DNA of 64,000 nucleotides from contig NZ_MDER01000024.1 of the NCBI RefSeq assembly GCF_001721045.1, positions 46,561 to 110,560 of the forward strand. Reading direction: 5' to 3'. Position 1 is the stretch's first letter, and each line of letters starts with the position of its first letter. This DNA comes from Paenibacillus nuruki. Its GTDB lineage: Bacteria; Bacillota; Bacilli; Paenibacillales; Paenibacillaceae. The notes below the pieces were generated by a model. The model made no database searches. It saw nothing but the letters and a program-made list of their open reading frames with translations, and was not told the origin of the DNA. Shown here one piece after another: positions 36,908 to 46,371 of this stretch. The position numbers and the translations under genes were made by a program.

Positions 36908-38068
36908 ATGAAAGATATACATATTGGCATGATTGGGTATAAATTTATGGGGAAGGCGCATAGCAATGCATATCGCAGTCTACCGATGTTTTTTCCAAAA
37001 GCAGCAAAGCCTCACATGTCTGTTATCTGTGGTCGTGATTCCAAGCAAGTGGAACAAGCCGCAGCGCAATTCGGTTGGGCAGAACATGTAACAGATTGGC
37101 AAGATTTGATCGCTCGTCCTGATATTGATCTGATTGATATTAATGCACCGAGTAATATGCACAAAGAAATTGCGTTAGCAGCCGTACAAGCGGGTAAACA
37201 TCTCTTTTGTGAGAAACCGTTAGCCTTATCACTTGCTGATTCACGCGAAATGTTAGAAGCCGCAAATCAAGCAGGAATTGTGCATATGATTGGGTTTAAT
37301 TATCGTTTTTCACCTGCGGTACGATTAGCGAAAAAGTTAATTGATAGCGGGCGGTTGGGAGAAATTCGACATTTTCGCGCATGGTTTCTTCAAGACTGGT
37401 TGCTTGATCCTCATTTCCCATTAGTCTGGCGTCTGCAAAAAGAAATTGCCGGTTCCGGTTCCCATGGTGATCTAGGGGCTCATTTAATAGACCTTGCGCA
37501 TTATCTTGTAGGAGATATGGAAGAAGTGATCGGAATGAGTGAGACATTTATCAAAAAGCGTCCAATAGCTACAGAAATGACAGGCTTAAGTGCTAAAGGA
37601 AATCAAAATGGTCCACAAGGTGATGTAACGGTCGATGATGCGACATTATTTATGAGTCGATTTGAAAATGGAGCTTTAGGCAGCTTTGAAGCCACTCGAT
37701 TTGCAGCAGGACATCGTTCGACCAATTCATTTGAAATTAATGGCAGTCTGGGTAGTGTAAAGTTTGATTTTGAACGAATGAATGAATTAGAAGTCTACTT
37801 TACATCAGACGAAGCAGATACACAGGGATTCCGCCGGGTATTAGCAACAGATGATGTTCATGATTATATGGATGCATGGTGGCCACCGGGACATACGATT
37901 GGATTTGAACATACGTTTATTCATGAAATGTTAGAGCTGGTTAATGCGATCACTGAAGAACGGCAAGCTTCGCCTAACTTTGAAGATGGAGTGAAGTGTC
38001 AGGCAGTATTAGAAGCAGTCGAACGTTCGATTGAAGAACGTCGTTGGATCAATATCGCTGATATGTAG
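36908..38068 (+). CDS. Gfo/Idh/MocA family oxidoreductase
   Basis: 386 residues. Rossmann motif IGMIGYKFMGKAHSNAY, EKPLALSLADS near 100, and a substrate domain with GSGSHGDLGAHLIDLAHYLVGD carrying the family's catalytic His-Asp. This IDH group, often found with ThuA-like proteins, oxidises sugars or glycosides at C3 or similar positions. AAGGAGGAG precedes the ATG. First gene of a three-gene operon (SDR, then ThuA) with a cre-like site. Substrate unknown. Confidence 0.88.
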   Translation: MKDIHIGMIGYKFMGKAHSNAYRSLPMFFPKAAKPHMSVICGRDSKQVEQAAAQFGWAEHVTDWQDLIARPDIDLIDINAPSNMHKEIALAAVQAGKHLFCEKPLALSLADSREMLEAANQAGIVHMIGFNYRFSPAVRLAKKLIDSGRLGEIRHFRAWFLQDWLLDPHFPLVWRLQKEIAGSGSHGDLGAHLIDLAHYLVGDMEEVIGMSETFIKKRPIATEMTGLSAKGNQNGPQGDVTVDDATLFMSRFENGALGSFEATRFAAGHRSTNSFEINGSLGSVKFDFERMNELEVYFTSDEADTQGFRRVLATDDVHDYMDAWWPPGHTIGFEHTFIHEMLELVNAITEERQASPNFEDGVKCQAVLEAVERSIEERRWINIADM

Positions 38069-38117
38069 AACTACAGCAATGGGCAAGACCATTAGCGATA
38101 AAAAGGAGGGACATTCA

Positions 38118-39062
38118 ATGACGACTCACTGGGATGAATCACAAGTGCCTGATATGCAAGGCAAAACGATCGTTATTACAGGTGCCAATAGTGGTATAGG
38201 ATACGAAGCGACTCGTATACTGGCTGGCCGCGGAGCAGAGATTATTATGGCTGTACGCAATTATGAAAAAGGTCAACAAGCCCTTCAAAATATTCAGAAT
38301 GTTCATCCTACCGCCAAATTACAATTAATGCGTCTGGATCTGAGTGAATTAGCCAGTATTCGTAATTTTGCTGAAGAGTTCAGACAGAAGCATCATCAAT
38401 TATCGATTTTAATTAATAATGCAGGTGTGATGATGCCTCCTTATAGCCGCACTCAAGATGGATTTGAGTTACAATTCGGTAGTAATCATTTAGGGCACTT
38501 CGCATTGACAGGTTTACTATTACCTCATCTGCTTGCTACGCCTTCGGCTCGAATCGTAACATTGAGTAGTATTGCGGCGTATGCAGGTAAGATCGATTTC
38601 GATAATCTGGATGGTAGCAAAGGATATCGAGCATTTAAATTTTATAGTCAAAGTAAGCTTGCTAATATGCTATTTGCTCGTGAATTACAGTTGCGTCTAG
38701 CACAGCATCAAGCGGATGTGATCAGTGTGGCTTGTCATCCAGGGTTTACACATACCAACTTGGCTTCACGTGGTTCAGGCAAGCCTGTGAGTGGCATATT
38801 TGGATTGTTATCTCGTTCTTTCGGACAACCTGCATTAATGGGTGCTTTGCCTACCTTATATGCGGCGACTTCTCCAGCAGTACATGGCGGAGAATATATA
38901 GGGCCAGATGGTAAAGGTGGACGCAAAGGATATCCCAAGTCAGATGATCATATTGATAAGCTATATCAAGCCGATCTTTCTAAGCAATTATGGACGCTGT
39001 CTGAATCATTGACCGGTGTTCACTACGAATGGAAGCAACCTGAATTTGCATCATTTTCATAA
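38118..39062 (+). CDS. Short-chain dehydrogenase, retinol-dehydrogenase-like
   Basis: 314 residues from ATG 38118 with AAGGAGGG about seven bases upstream; the frame is open further but would overlap the previous gene. Classical SDR: TGANSGIG cofactor motif near 22-29, NNAG, and the catalytic Tyr in FYSQSKLANMLF (YxxxK variant YSQSK). The EAT..L/AVRNYEKGQ pattern and longer C-terminus place it with retinol/WW-domain oxidoreductase-like SDRs. Preceded by the Gfo/Idh gene (50 bases) and followed by ThuA. Substrate not predictable. Confidence 0.85.
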   Translation: MTTHWDESQVPDMQGKTIVITGANSGIGYEATRILAGRGAEIIMAVRNYEKGQQALQNIQNVHPTAKLQLMRLDLSELASIRNFAEEFRQKHHQLSILINNAGVMMPPYSRTQDGFELQFGSNHLGHFALTGLLLPHLLATPSARIVTLSSIAAYAGKIDFDNLDGSKGYRAFKFYSQSKLANMLFARELQLRLAQHQADVISVACHPGFTHTNLASRGSGKPVSGIFGLLSRSFGQPALMGALPTLYAATSPAVHGGEYIGPDGKGGRKGYPKSDDHIDKLYQADLSKQLWTLSESLTGVHYEWKQPEFASFS

Positions 39063-39101
39063 TTTTTGCACCATCCATTAGAATTCTAAGGAGTGTTAAA
39101 G

Positions 39102-39824
39102 ATGAGAAAAGCATTGATCGTATGGGGTGGCTGGGATGGGCATGAGCCTGAACAAGTCTCTCGCATATTTGCAGATATACTGGAAGAAGCTTCTTTTGAG
39201 GTAGAACTAGCGAATGATCTAGAAGCTTTTAGAGATGCCGATAAATTACTTGGGCTTGATCTGATCGTACCTGTATGGACGATGGATGACATTGAACAAC
39301 AATTAGTAGATCATGTCTCTGCGGCTGTGCAACAAGGTACAGGACTAGCGGGTTGTCATGGAGGCATGTGTGATGCTTTTCGTAAAAATGTCGATTGGCA
39401 GTTCATGACAGGAGGACAGTGGGTAGCACATCCCGGAAATGATGGAGTAGAGTATACCGTCAATATCAACCCAAGCTCCAGCCCGCTTGTCGAAGGGATC
39501 GCTGATTTTCAAGTGAAATCAGAACAGTATTATCTTCATATTGATCCAGCTATAGAAGTGCTGGCGACGACGACTTTTCCAATCGTAGATGGTCCACATC
39601 GTCTTAATGGTCAAGTACAGATGCCTGTCGCCTGGACAAAGCGATGGGGTACAGGCAGAGTGTATTACAACTCGCTAGGTCATCATGCCGATATCGTAGA
39701 TATGCCACCTGTCAAAGAAATGATGCGTCGTGGATTATTATGGGCAGCCGATGGTAAGACGAGAGCACAAGCAGAATCTCAAGCTACAGGTCAAGTCTAT
39801 TCAGGTATGGCAGATAGTCAGTAA
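39102..39824 (+). CDS. ThuA-domain protein (trehalose-utilisation type)
   Basis: 240 residues from ATG 39102 (AAGGAGTG at six bases; the GTG at 39093 overlaps that site). The class-I-glutamine-amidotransferase-like ThuA fold is shown by ALIVWGGWDGHEPEQV, GTGLAGCHGGMCDAF, TGGQWVAHPGN, SEQYYLHIDP and GRVYYNSLGHHAD. ThuA proteins accompany 3-keto-sugar metabolism and often sit with Gfo/Idh oxidoreductases, as here, which supports a glycoside-oxidation role for the operon. Confidence 0.85.
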   Translation: MRKALIVWGGWDGHEPEQVSRIFADILEEASFEVELANDLEAFRDADKLLGLDLIVPVWTMDDIEQQLVDHVSAAVQQGTGLAGCHGGMCDAFRKNVDWQFMTGGQWVAHPGNDGVEYTVNINPSSSPLVEGIADFQVKSEQYYLHIDPAIEVLATTTFPIVDGPHRLNGQVQMPVAWTKRWGTGRVYYNSLGHHADIVDMPPVKEMMRRGLLWAADGKTRAQAESQATGQVYSGMADSQ

Positions 39825-39892
39825 AGTGTTATTCTGCGAAAGCGTACTATCCATGTATAAAAAGGAACTTCCAAAATCAATATCATCATATT

Positions 39893-39975
39893 AAGCCATT
39901 GTACAAAATGCTTTATCAGCATATGACTCTGTTTATTCTAAGAGAAATAGACTGAAGCAAATACAATGGCTTTTT
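39893..39975 (+). terminator. Terminator of the Gfo/Idh-SDR-ThuA operon
   Basis: AAGCCATTGTA pairs perfectly with TACAATGGCTT over a 58-base loop, then five Ts. Long loop, so moderate confidence. Confidence 0.65.
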
Positions 39976-40035
39976 ATATGTCAATTAAGTAGATAGTAAT
40001 CTTTATAATACTTTATTATTTTCCGTAAAATTTTG

Positions 40036-40049
40036 AGTAAGCGTTAACA
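40036..40049 (+). promoter_or_regulatory. cre-like site upstream of the rhamnose operon
   Basis: AGTAAGCGTTAACA matches the cre consensus at 13 of 14 positions. It lies 130 bases before the start codon in a 356-base gap that otherwise holds the preceding terminator, AT-rich promoter-like sequence (TATACT near 40110) and no gene. Confidence 0.6.
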
Positions 40050-40180
40050 TTTTTAAAATTTAACCCGTTTATTTTTGTTTATAAACTTTTCAAACGTATT
40101 CAAAGATGATATACTCCTATCAAAGTAAAACAAACATATCCAAATATCTATCCAAACTTATTCATTAATGGAGGAATATC

Positions 40181-42250
40181 ATGATACCGAATCAGTGGAA
40201 CACAGGACAGGTTGCAAAGATTACAGAAGGTGTAGATCAACTGGTATATCGTTCTAATCTTATTGGTTCAGATCGCCGTGTATGTAACTGGGGTGGAGGT
40301 AATACATCTAGCAAAGAAATCACAACTGATTTTCGAGGTCGTGAGATTGAAGTGATGTATGTCAAAGGCAGTGGTTCTGATCTAGCGTCGATGGAAGCCA
40401 AACATTTTACAGGATTACGACTTGATGATATTCGTCCATTATTTGAAAAAGAAGAAATGCCTGATGATCAGATGGTTGCTTATCTCGCAAATTGTATGAT
40501 TGATGCCAAAGCACCTCGTCCATCGATTGAGACATTATTGCACGCATTTTTACCTTTCAAACATGTCGATCATACTCATCCTGATTCGATTATCGGTCTG
40601 TGTTGCGCAGATAACGGCAAAGAAATAGCTCAAGAGATTTTCGGAGATACCTTTGTCTGGGTTCCCTATATTCGTCCGGGATTTACACTGTCCAAAATGA
40701 TCGCTCAAGGCGTACTGGATCATCCCAATGCTGAATTGGTCTTGATGGAGAAACATGGTCTAGTCACATGGGGAGCTACACAGGAAGCATGTTATGCCAA
40801 AACGATCGAAATGATTAATAAAGCTGCAACCTATATTGAAGAAAAAGCTTCACAACAACTGTTATTCGGTGGCGAGAAAGTTCAATCTCTAGAAGCTAAC
40901 CAACGCCGTGAACTGGTTGCTCACATCATGCCAGCAGTACGTGGAGCAGTAAGTGACAGCAAGCGGATGATTTTAACATTTGACGATGCTGAAGATGTAC
41001 TTTCTTTTGTAAATGCGAACGATGCAAGTCGATTATCTCAAGTAGGCGCTGCTTGTCCAGATCACCTTGTACATACCAAAATGACACCCTTATTTATTGA
41101 CTGGCAACCAAGTGCTGAAGATCATGAAGGACTCAAACAAGCAGTCATTCAAGGCATTACCAATTATAAACAGAAATATCAAGATTACTTTGAACAAAAT
41201 GCCCATGAAGGCGATGTGATGTTCGAAGCCGCACCACGAGTCATCTTAATTCCGGGAATCGGTATGATCAATACAGGCAAAAGCCATGCGATGTCTTTGG
41301 TCAGTGGAGCATTATATCATCGTGCGATTGCTGTGATGCGTGGAGCGACTTCACTTGGACAATTTGTGTCCCTGAGCGAATCAGAATCATACAATGTAGA
41401 GTACTGGCCGTTAGAATTATATAAATTATCGCTTGCACCTGCCGAAACGGAATTTTCACGCCAAATTGCTCTCATTACAGGTGGAGCAGGAGGAATTGGA
41501 AGCGAAACGGCTCGTCGACTGGTAAGTGAAGGTGCTCATGTAGTGCTAGCAGACTTGAATTTGGAAGGTGCACAAAAAGTAGCAGATGAGATTAATGCTC
41601 AATACGGCCCTCATCGTGTACTGGCTGTCCTGATGGATGTCACCAGTGAAGAACAAGTTGCTCAAGCGTATGCGGAGACAGCTATTTATTACGGCGGAAT
41701 CGATATTATTGTTAACAACGCAGGTCTTGCCACTTCTAGTAAATTTGAAGATACCACACTCAAAGAGTGGAATCTGAATATGAATGTTCTGGGTACAGGC
41801 TACTTCTTGGTCGCTCGTGAAGCTTTTAAAGCGATGAAAGAACAAGCACTAGGCGGCAGTATGATATTTATCGGCTCCAAAAATTCAATCTATGCAGGCA
41901 AAAGTGTAACCGCCTATAGTTCTGCCAAAGCACTAGAAGCTCATCTTGCCCGTTGTATCGCAGCAGAAGGTGGCGAACACGGCATCCGTGTCAATACCAT
42001 CTTACCTGATGCCATTTTACAAGGATCAGCAATCTGGAATTCTAACTGGCGTAACGAACGTGCCGCCGCTTACGGGATTGAACCCGATCAATTAGAAGAA
42101 CACTACCGCAAACGCACTACATTACTGGTCAATATTTATCCAAAAGATATCGCTGAAGGCATCGCCTTTTTCGCTTCATCCAAAGCCGAAAAAACAACAG
42201 GCTGTATGCTAACCATCGACGGCGGTGTCCCAGCCGCATTCACCCGTTAA
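40181..42250 (+). CDS. rhaEW: Bifunctional rhamnulose-1-phosphate aldolase / L-lactaldehyde dehydrogenase
   Basis: 689 residues. N-terminal class II aldolase/adducin domain (about 1-400) with the metal-site histidines in HAFLPFKHVDHTHPDS; C-terminal SDR domain (about 430-689) with TGGAGGIGSETARRL, NNAG and YSSAK. Homologous to B. subtilis YuxG (RhaEW), which splits L-rhamnulose 1-phosphate and oxidises the resulting L-lactaldehyde to lactate. GGAGG before the ATG. First gene of the rhamnose cluster; the isomerase gene follows after a 518-base gap. The lactate formed links it to the lutABC genes downstream. Confidence 0.92.
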   Translation: MIPNQWNTGQVAKITEGVDQLVYRSNLIGSDRRVCNWGGGNTSSKEITTDFRGREIEVMYVKGSGSDLASMEAKHFTGLRLDDIRPLFEKEEMPDDQMVAYLANCMIDAKAPRPSIETLLHAFLPFKHVDHTHPDSIIGLCCADNGKEIAQEIFGDTFVWVPYIRPGFTLSKMIAQGVLDHPNAELVLMEKHGLVTWGATQEACYAKTIEMINKAATYIEEKASQQLLFGGEKVQSLEANQRRELVAHIMPAVRGAVSDSKRMILTFDDAEDVLSFVNANDASRLSQVGAACPDHLVHTKMTPLFIDWQPSAEDHEGLKQAVIQGITNYKQKYQDYFEQNAHEGDVMFEAAPRVILIPGIGMINTGKSHAMSLVSGALYHRAIAVMRGATSLGQFVSLSESESYNVEYWPLELYKLSLAPAETEFSRQIALITGGAGGIGSETARRLVSEGAHVVLADLNLEGAQKVADEINAQYGPHRVLAVLMDVTSEEQVAQAYAETAIYYGGIDIIVNNAGLATSSKFEDTTLKEWNLNMNVLGTGYFLVAREAFKAMKEQALGGSMIFIGSKNSIYAGKSVTAYSSAKALEAHLARCIAAEGGEHGIRVNTILPDAILQGSAIWNSNWRNERAAAYGIEPDQLEEHYRKRTTLLVNIYPKDIAEGIAFFASSKAEKTTGCMLTIDGGVPAAFTR

Positions 42251-42570
42251 GCTATGCAGTTAAGATGCAACCCGATTAATTATAAGAAGCAAAATCATAC
42301 TTTTAAAATCATAACAATAAATAAACTCATTCTTATCATTCAATAATAGGTATAATATGGAAATAAATATATAAAACTATACGAATGTATACTTTTATAT
42401 ATCCCACAACAATAATGGCAAACTATTCAAATCTATACGCAATACCTAATAAGCATTTCTAAAAATAAAATTAAAACTCTATCTCAACAAAGCACCCTAA
42501 GTAACTCTAAATGATCTCCCAATAAAGTAACATTAGCTACACACCAATCAACCTTTAAAATCTTTACTTC
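42251..42570 (+). other. AT-rich spacer in the rhamnose cluster
   Basis: First part of the 518-base gap between rhaEW and the isomerase gene. TATAAT at 42351-42356 with a weak upstream hexamer may be an internal promoter; a small ATAC-N4-GTAT dyad follows near 42386. No gene found. No terminator after rhaEW is evident. Confidence 0.35.
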
Positions 42571-42740
42571 ATAGGTATCTCTCCCCTCTGAGCGAAGGGA
42601 ATATTATTGTTCTGAAAGAGTGAAACGATCGCCTTTGAAGTCATATCCCTACCGCAAAGCGGAAATCAAAGGGATATGACTTCAACAGCGACGACAAGAA
42701 CAATAATATTCCCATAGCGATCCCCCTCAAAGATACCTAT
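42571..42740. repeat. 170-bp nested palindrome (possible MITE or structured RNA)
   Basis: Three pairs of arms are nested: ATAGGTATCT (42571) with AGATACCTAT (42731-42740); GGGAATATTATTGTTCT (42597-42613) with AGAACAATAATATTCCC (42697-42713), 17 of 17; TGAAGTCATATCCCT (42636-42650) with AGGGATATGACTTCA (42670-42684), 15 of 15. At the tip CCGC-AAA-GCGG (42652-42662) forms a fourth stem. Unpaired stretches between arms are 16-23 bases. It lies 28 bases before the isomerase start codon. Ends look like 10-bp terminal inverted repeats, but I see no target duplication. Confidence 0.85.
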
Positions 42741-42768
42741 CCATAAAATTGCCAAAGGAGCCCACAAA

Positions 42769-43983
42769 ATGAATGCCTATGCCTTATTTGAAGAACAACA
42801 ACAGTCCCGAGGAATCGACCTGAACACTGTCCGTTCAAGATTGAGAGCGCTACAAATCGAAACTCCATCATGGGGATATGGCGATTCAGGAACTCGCTTT
42901 AAAGTATTTCAAAAAGTCGGGGTGCCACGTACCCCATTTGAGAAATTAGAAGATGCCGCCCAAGTACACAAAGTAACAGGGGCTTGCCAATCCGTAGCTA
43001 TCCATATTCCGTGGGATCAAGTAGATGACTATAGTCAATTACGTAGCCATGCAGAAAGTTTAGGACTGACAATCGGAGCGATCAATCCCAACCTTTTCCA
43101 AGATGAAGATTATATGCTGGGTAGCGTCACTCATGCAGATTCAGCGATTCGGAATAAAGCGATTGCTCACTTGAAAGAATGTGTAGATATCGCGAAAGAA
43201 ACCAAATCTAAAGATTTCAGCCTTTGGTTCGCCGATGGTACCAATTATCCCGGTCAAGGCAGTATTCGTCAGCGTAAACACTGGATGCTTGAAGGATTGC
43301 AAGAAATGTATAAAATCCTTGATCCAGATATGCGTATGTTAATTGAATATAAATGTTTTGAACCTGCTTTCTACCATACGGATATAGCGGATTGGGGGAT
43401 GGCGTATAATTTGTCGCTCAAGTTAGGCGAGCAAGCACAAGTACTGGTTGATACGGGCCATCATTTACCGGGGGCCAATGTGGAGCATATTGTCTCGTAT
43501 TTGATTGATGAAGGTCGTTTGGGCGGGTTCCATTTTAACAGTTATAAGTATGCAGATGATGATCTAGTTGTCGGTACCATGAATCCGTATGAGTTATTTT
43601 TAATCTTTTATCAGATTTTGGATGCACTGGATAGTCAGGAACAACTATTGGTAGATACCGTGAATAAAATGCTCTATATGATCGATCAATCTCACAATAT
43701 CGAATCCAAAATTCCGGCGATGATTCGCTCAGTGATGAATGTGCAGACGCAATATGCCAAAGCGTTATTGATTGACCACCAAGAAGTAGCCGAAGCACAG
43801 CGCAAAGGTGATGTATTAGGAGCAGAAGATGCGGTGCGTAAAGCTTTTGAATTTGATGTGACTCCATTGTTACATTCGATTCGTGAAGAAATAGGTGTAC
43901 CGATTGATCCGATGAAAGCATATCTAGCTGATAATTATGGTTCTTCGATTCTAGCGAGAGGCAAAGGTGGTGCAAGCTGGTGA
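42769..43983 (+). CDS. rhaI: L-rhamnose isomerase, RhaI type
   Basis: 404 residues, TIM-barrel sugar isomerase. The protein is of the Pseudomonas stutzeri RhaI kind, not the E. coli RhaA kind: IETPSWGYGDSGTRF, KDFSLWFADGTNYPGQGS (metal site), LIEYKCFEPAFYHTD and VDTGHHLPGANVEHI. Converts L-rhamnose to L-rhamnulose. AAAGGAG lies eight bases before the ATG. Its stop overlaps the rhamnulokinase start by four bases. A long palindrome precedes it. Confidence 0.9.
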   Translation: MNAYALFEEQQQSRGIDLNTVRSRLRALQIETPSWGYGDSGTRFKVFQKVGVPRTPFEKLEDAAQVHKVTGACQSVAIHIPWDQVDDYSQLRSHAESLGLTIGAINPNLFQDEDYMLGSVTHADSAIRNKAIAHLKECVDIAKETKSKDFSLWFADGTNYPGQGSIRQRKHWMLEGLQEMYKILDPDMRMLIEYKCFEPAFYHTDIADWGMAYNLSLKLGEQAQVLVDTGHHLPGANVEHIVSYLIDEGRLGGFHFNSYKYADDDLVVGTMNPYELFLIFYQILDALDSQEQLLVDTVNKMLYMIDQSHNIESKIPAMIRSVMNVQTQYAKALLIDHQEVAEAQRKGDVLGAEDAVRKAFEFDVTPLLHSIREEIGVPIDPMKAYLADNYGSSILARGKGGASW

Positions 43984-45455
43984 GTATCCTTGCTTACGAT
44001 CTAGGAGCAGGCAGTGGACGAGCGATTATAGGTAGGCTGACCGATAACCGGATCGTGACTCAAGAGATTCATCGCTTTACCAATCAGCCAGTCAAAGTAG
44101 GCGACCGTTTACATTGGGATATTTTGCGCCTTTATCATGAAATTCAGCAAGGACTGATCATTGCCAAGCAAGAGCATATGTTGCCAGAGAGTATCGGTAT
44201 TGATTCATGGGCAGTCGATTATGGATTGATTGGACGACATGGAGAACTGCTGGGGAATCCATACCATTATCGCGATTGGCATACCCATGGAGTGATGGAG
44301 AAAGTACAAGATCACTTATCGAAACGTGCTATTTTTGAAGCGACAGGCATTCAGTTTCTTTCGTTTAATACGATTTATCAATTAGCTGCATTACGCCAAA
44401 GTGATTCACCGTTACTGAGCGAAGCCGAGCGCTTTTTGATGATTCCAGATCTATTGCGTTATTTTATGACGGGTGAAATGATTAATGAATTTACGAATGC
44501 GACGACCACACAGCTCTTTAATGTGAGACAAGGAGATTGGGATCGCAAGTTATTATCCAGTATCGGTATTCCAGCTTCATGGTTCCACAAACCGGTTCAA
44601 CCTGGATCATCAGCAGGGCGTATACGTTCTTCATTAATGGTTGATCTAGGGATTCCAGCGATTCCAGTCACAGCTGTAGCAGAACATGATACCGCTTCTG
44701 CTGTGGTAGCTGTACCCGCTTTATCAGGTTCTTTTGCCTATTTAAGCTGTGGAACATGGTCGCTGATGGGAACAGAAGTGAAGCAACCGATTATTCATGA
44801 GCAAGCGATGAAATGGAACTTTACCAACGAAGGCGGAGCTTATGGCACGTATCGTTTGTTGAAAAATATTATGGGACTGTGGATTTTTCAAGAATTGAAG
44901 CGTGAAGCTGAGCGGGAAGGGCATCACTATTCATTTGAACAATGGATTCATCATGCACAGCAAGCTCCTGCTTTTGCGGCTCTGATTGATCCAGATGATG
45001 TATTGTTTCTTCATGCAGGAGATATGTGTTCTCGGATTCGTCAATATTGCCGGCAGACTGGACAACAGCCACCTGATACGTATGGAGCGCTTACGCGTTG
45101 TATTTTTGAAAGTCTGGCTCTGAAATATCGTTATGTGCTAGAACTGAACGAACAGTTATCTGACCAAACATTTGAAGGATTGCATATGGTAGGTGGCGGT
45201 ATTCAAAATAAACTGCTGTGTCAGTGGTCAGCAAATGCGATCGGTCGTCCGGTGTGGGCTGGCCCTGCTGAGGGAAGCGCAATTGGCAATTTAGCGGTAC
45301 AATGGATAGCACAGGGGACATTCAAAGACATGCAGGAAGCAAGAACCGTAATCCGGGATTCTTTTCCTATCGAAATCTATGAACCGGAGCAGGTACAAGC
45401 TTGGGAAGAAGCTTACGGGCAATTTCTGCGATTGATCACAGTGTCTACCCAATAA
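43980..45455 (+). CDS. rhaB: Rhamnulokinase
   Basis: 491 residues from a GTG start overlapping the isomerase stop (GTGA), with AAAGGTGG upstream. FGGY-kinase family: N-terminal YDLGAGSGRAIIG phosphate loop, GIDSWAVDYGLI with the catalytic Asp region, AEHDTASAV, and the C-terminal VGGGIQNKLLCQWSANAIGRPV. Phosphorylates L-rhamnulose at O-1 for the RhaEW aldolase. Part of the isomerase-kinase-regulator operon. Confidence 0.92.
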   Translation: MSILAYDLGAGSGRAIIGRLTDNRIVTQEIHRFTNQPVKVGDRLHWDILRLYHEIQQGLIIAKQEHMLPESIGIDSWAVDYGLIGRHGELLGNPYHYRDWHTHGVMEKVQDHLSKRAIFEATGIQFLSFNTIYQLAALRQSDSPLLSEAERFLMIPDLLRYFMTGEMINEFTNATTTQLFNVRQGDWDRKLLSSIGIPASWFHKPVQPGSSAGRIRSSLMVDLGIPAIPVTAVAEHDTASAVVAVPALSGSFAYLSCGTWSLMGTEVKQPIIHEQAMKWNFTNEGGAYGTYRLLKNIMGLWIFQELKREAEREGHHYSFEQWIHHAQQAPAFAALIDPDDVLFLHAGDMCSRIRQYCRQTGQQPPDTYGALTRCIFESLALKYRYVLELNEQLSDQTFEGLHMVGGGIQNKLLCQWSANAIGRPVWAGPAEGSAIGNLAVQWIAQGTFKDMQEARTVIRDSFPIEIYEPEQVQAWEEAYGQFLRLITVSTQ

Positions 45456-45475
45456 CGATACGGAGTGTGGCGGAT

Positions 45476-46234
45476 ATGTTGGTGGCAGAACGATACGACA
45501 TGATTGTAAGACTGGTGAATGAAAAAGGAAGTATGCGTGTAACGGAACTGAGTGAACAGTGTCAGGTGACCGAAGAGACGATCCGGCGTGATCTGGATCG
45601 CTTAGAACGTCAAGGATTACTGCGTCGCTCTCATGGTGGTGCAGTCAGTGTCAAAGACGAGCAACCTGAGACTCCTTTTTCCGAACGTGAAATTACGTAT
45701 GCAGAAGAGAAACGGCGGATTGCTCGCGAAGCGATTAAGCTGATTGAGCCGCAAGATCGAATTATACTGGATGCAAGTACAACCGCATGGTATATGGCGG
45801 AAAGTTTACCTGATATTCCATTGACTGTACTAACCAATTCGATTCGTGTAGCAACACAACTTAGCAATAAAGAAAAGATTGATGTGATTTCTACAGGTGG
45901 ATTGTTATTATCACGCTCGCTATCCTTTGTCGGGCCCTTAGCCGAGCGTTCACTAGATACGTATTATGTAGATAAAGTATTTCTGTCGTGCAAAGGAATC
46001 CATGCCGAACGAGGCGTTAGTGAATCGAACGAGATGCAAGGACGAGTGAAGCAAAAAATGGTCGGTATGGCGGATAAAGTGATTTTGCTAGCGGATGCAA
46101 GTAAATTCGGTGTTCAAGCGTTTACCCATGTGATGGACTTGAGTGAAGTTCATGAACTTATTACCGATCGCCGTCTATCTCCTGAAAGTATAGCGCAATA
46201 TCAAGAACAATCGATTCAAGTGACGGTTGTCTAA
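45476..46234 (+). CDS. DeoR-family regulator of rhamnose genes
   Basis: 252 residues from ATG 45476 (GGAGTG eight bases upstream); the longer frame runs into rhaB. N-terminal HTH: RYDMIVRLVNEKGSMRVTELSEQCQVTEETIRRDLDRLERQGLLRRSHGGA, the DeoR signature. C-terminal sugar-phosphate sensor with TNSIRVATQLSNK, STGGLL and GVSESNEMQGRVKQKM. It matches B. subtilis YulB in place and type, so probably a repressor answering to a rhamnose intermediate. It starts 21 bases after rhaB. Confidence 0.85.
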   Translation: MLVAERYDMIVRLVNEKGSMRVTELSEQCQVTEETIRRDLDRLERQGLLRRSHGGAVSVKDEQPETPFSEREITYAEEKRRIAREAIKLIEPQDRIILDASTTAWYMAESLPDIPLTVLTNSIRVATQLSNKEKIDVISTGGLLLSRSLSFVGPLAERSLDTYYVDKVFLSCKGIHAERGVSESNEMQGRVKQKMVGMADKVILLADASKFGVQAFTHVMDLSEVHELITDRRLSPESIAQYQEQSIQVTVV

Positions 46235-46310
46235 ATGTATCCTTGTCAATAACGATGATGTAACAAGAAGCTAATGACACAATGATATACGCTTATGAAT
46301 ATGCAAATAA

Positions 46311-46345
46311 AAGATGGCAGTCGTAGAAGATATGGCTGTCATCTT
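46311..46345 (+). terminator. Hairpin after the DeoR gene
   Basis: AAGATGGCAG pairs with CTGTCATCTT (one G-T pair). The T-run is short (TTATG), so termination may be partial. Confidence 0.5.
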
Positions 46346-46371
46346 ATGTATAGAGGAAAGAGGTGTGCAGA

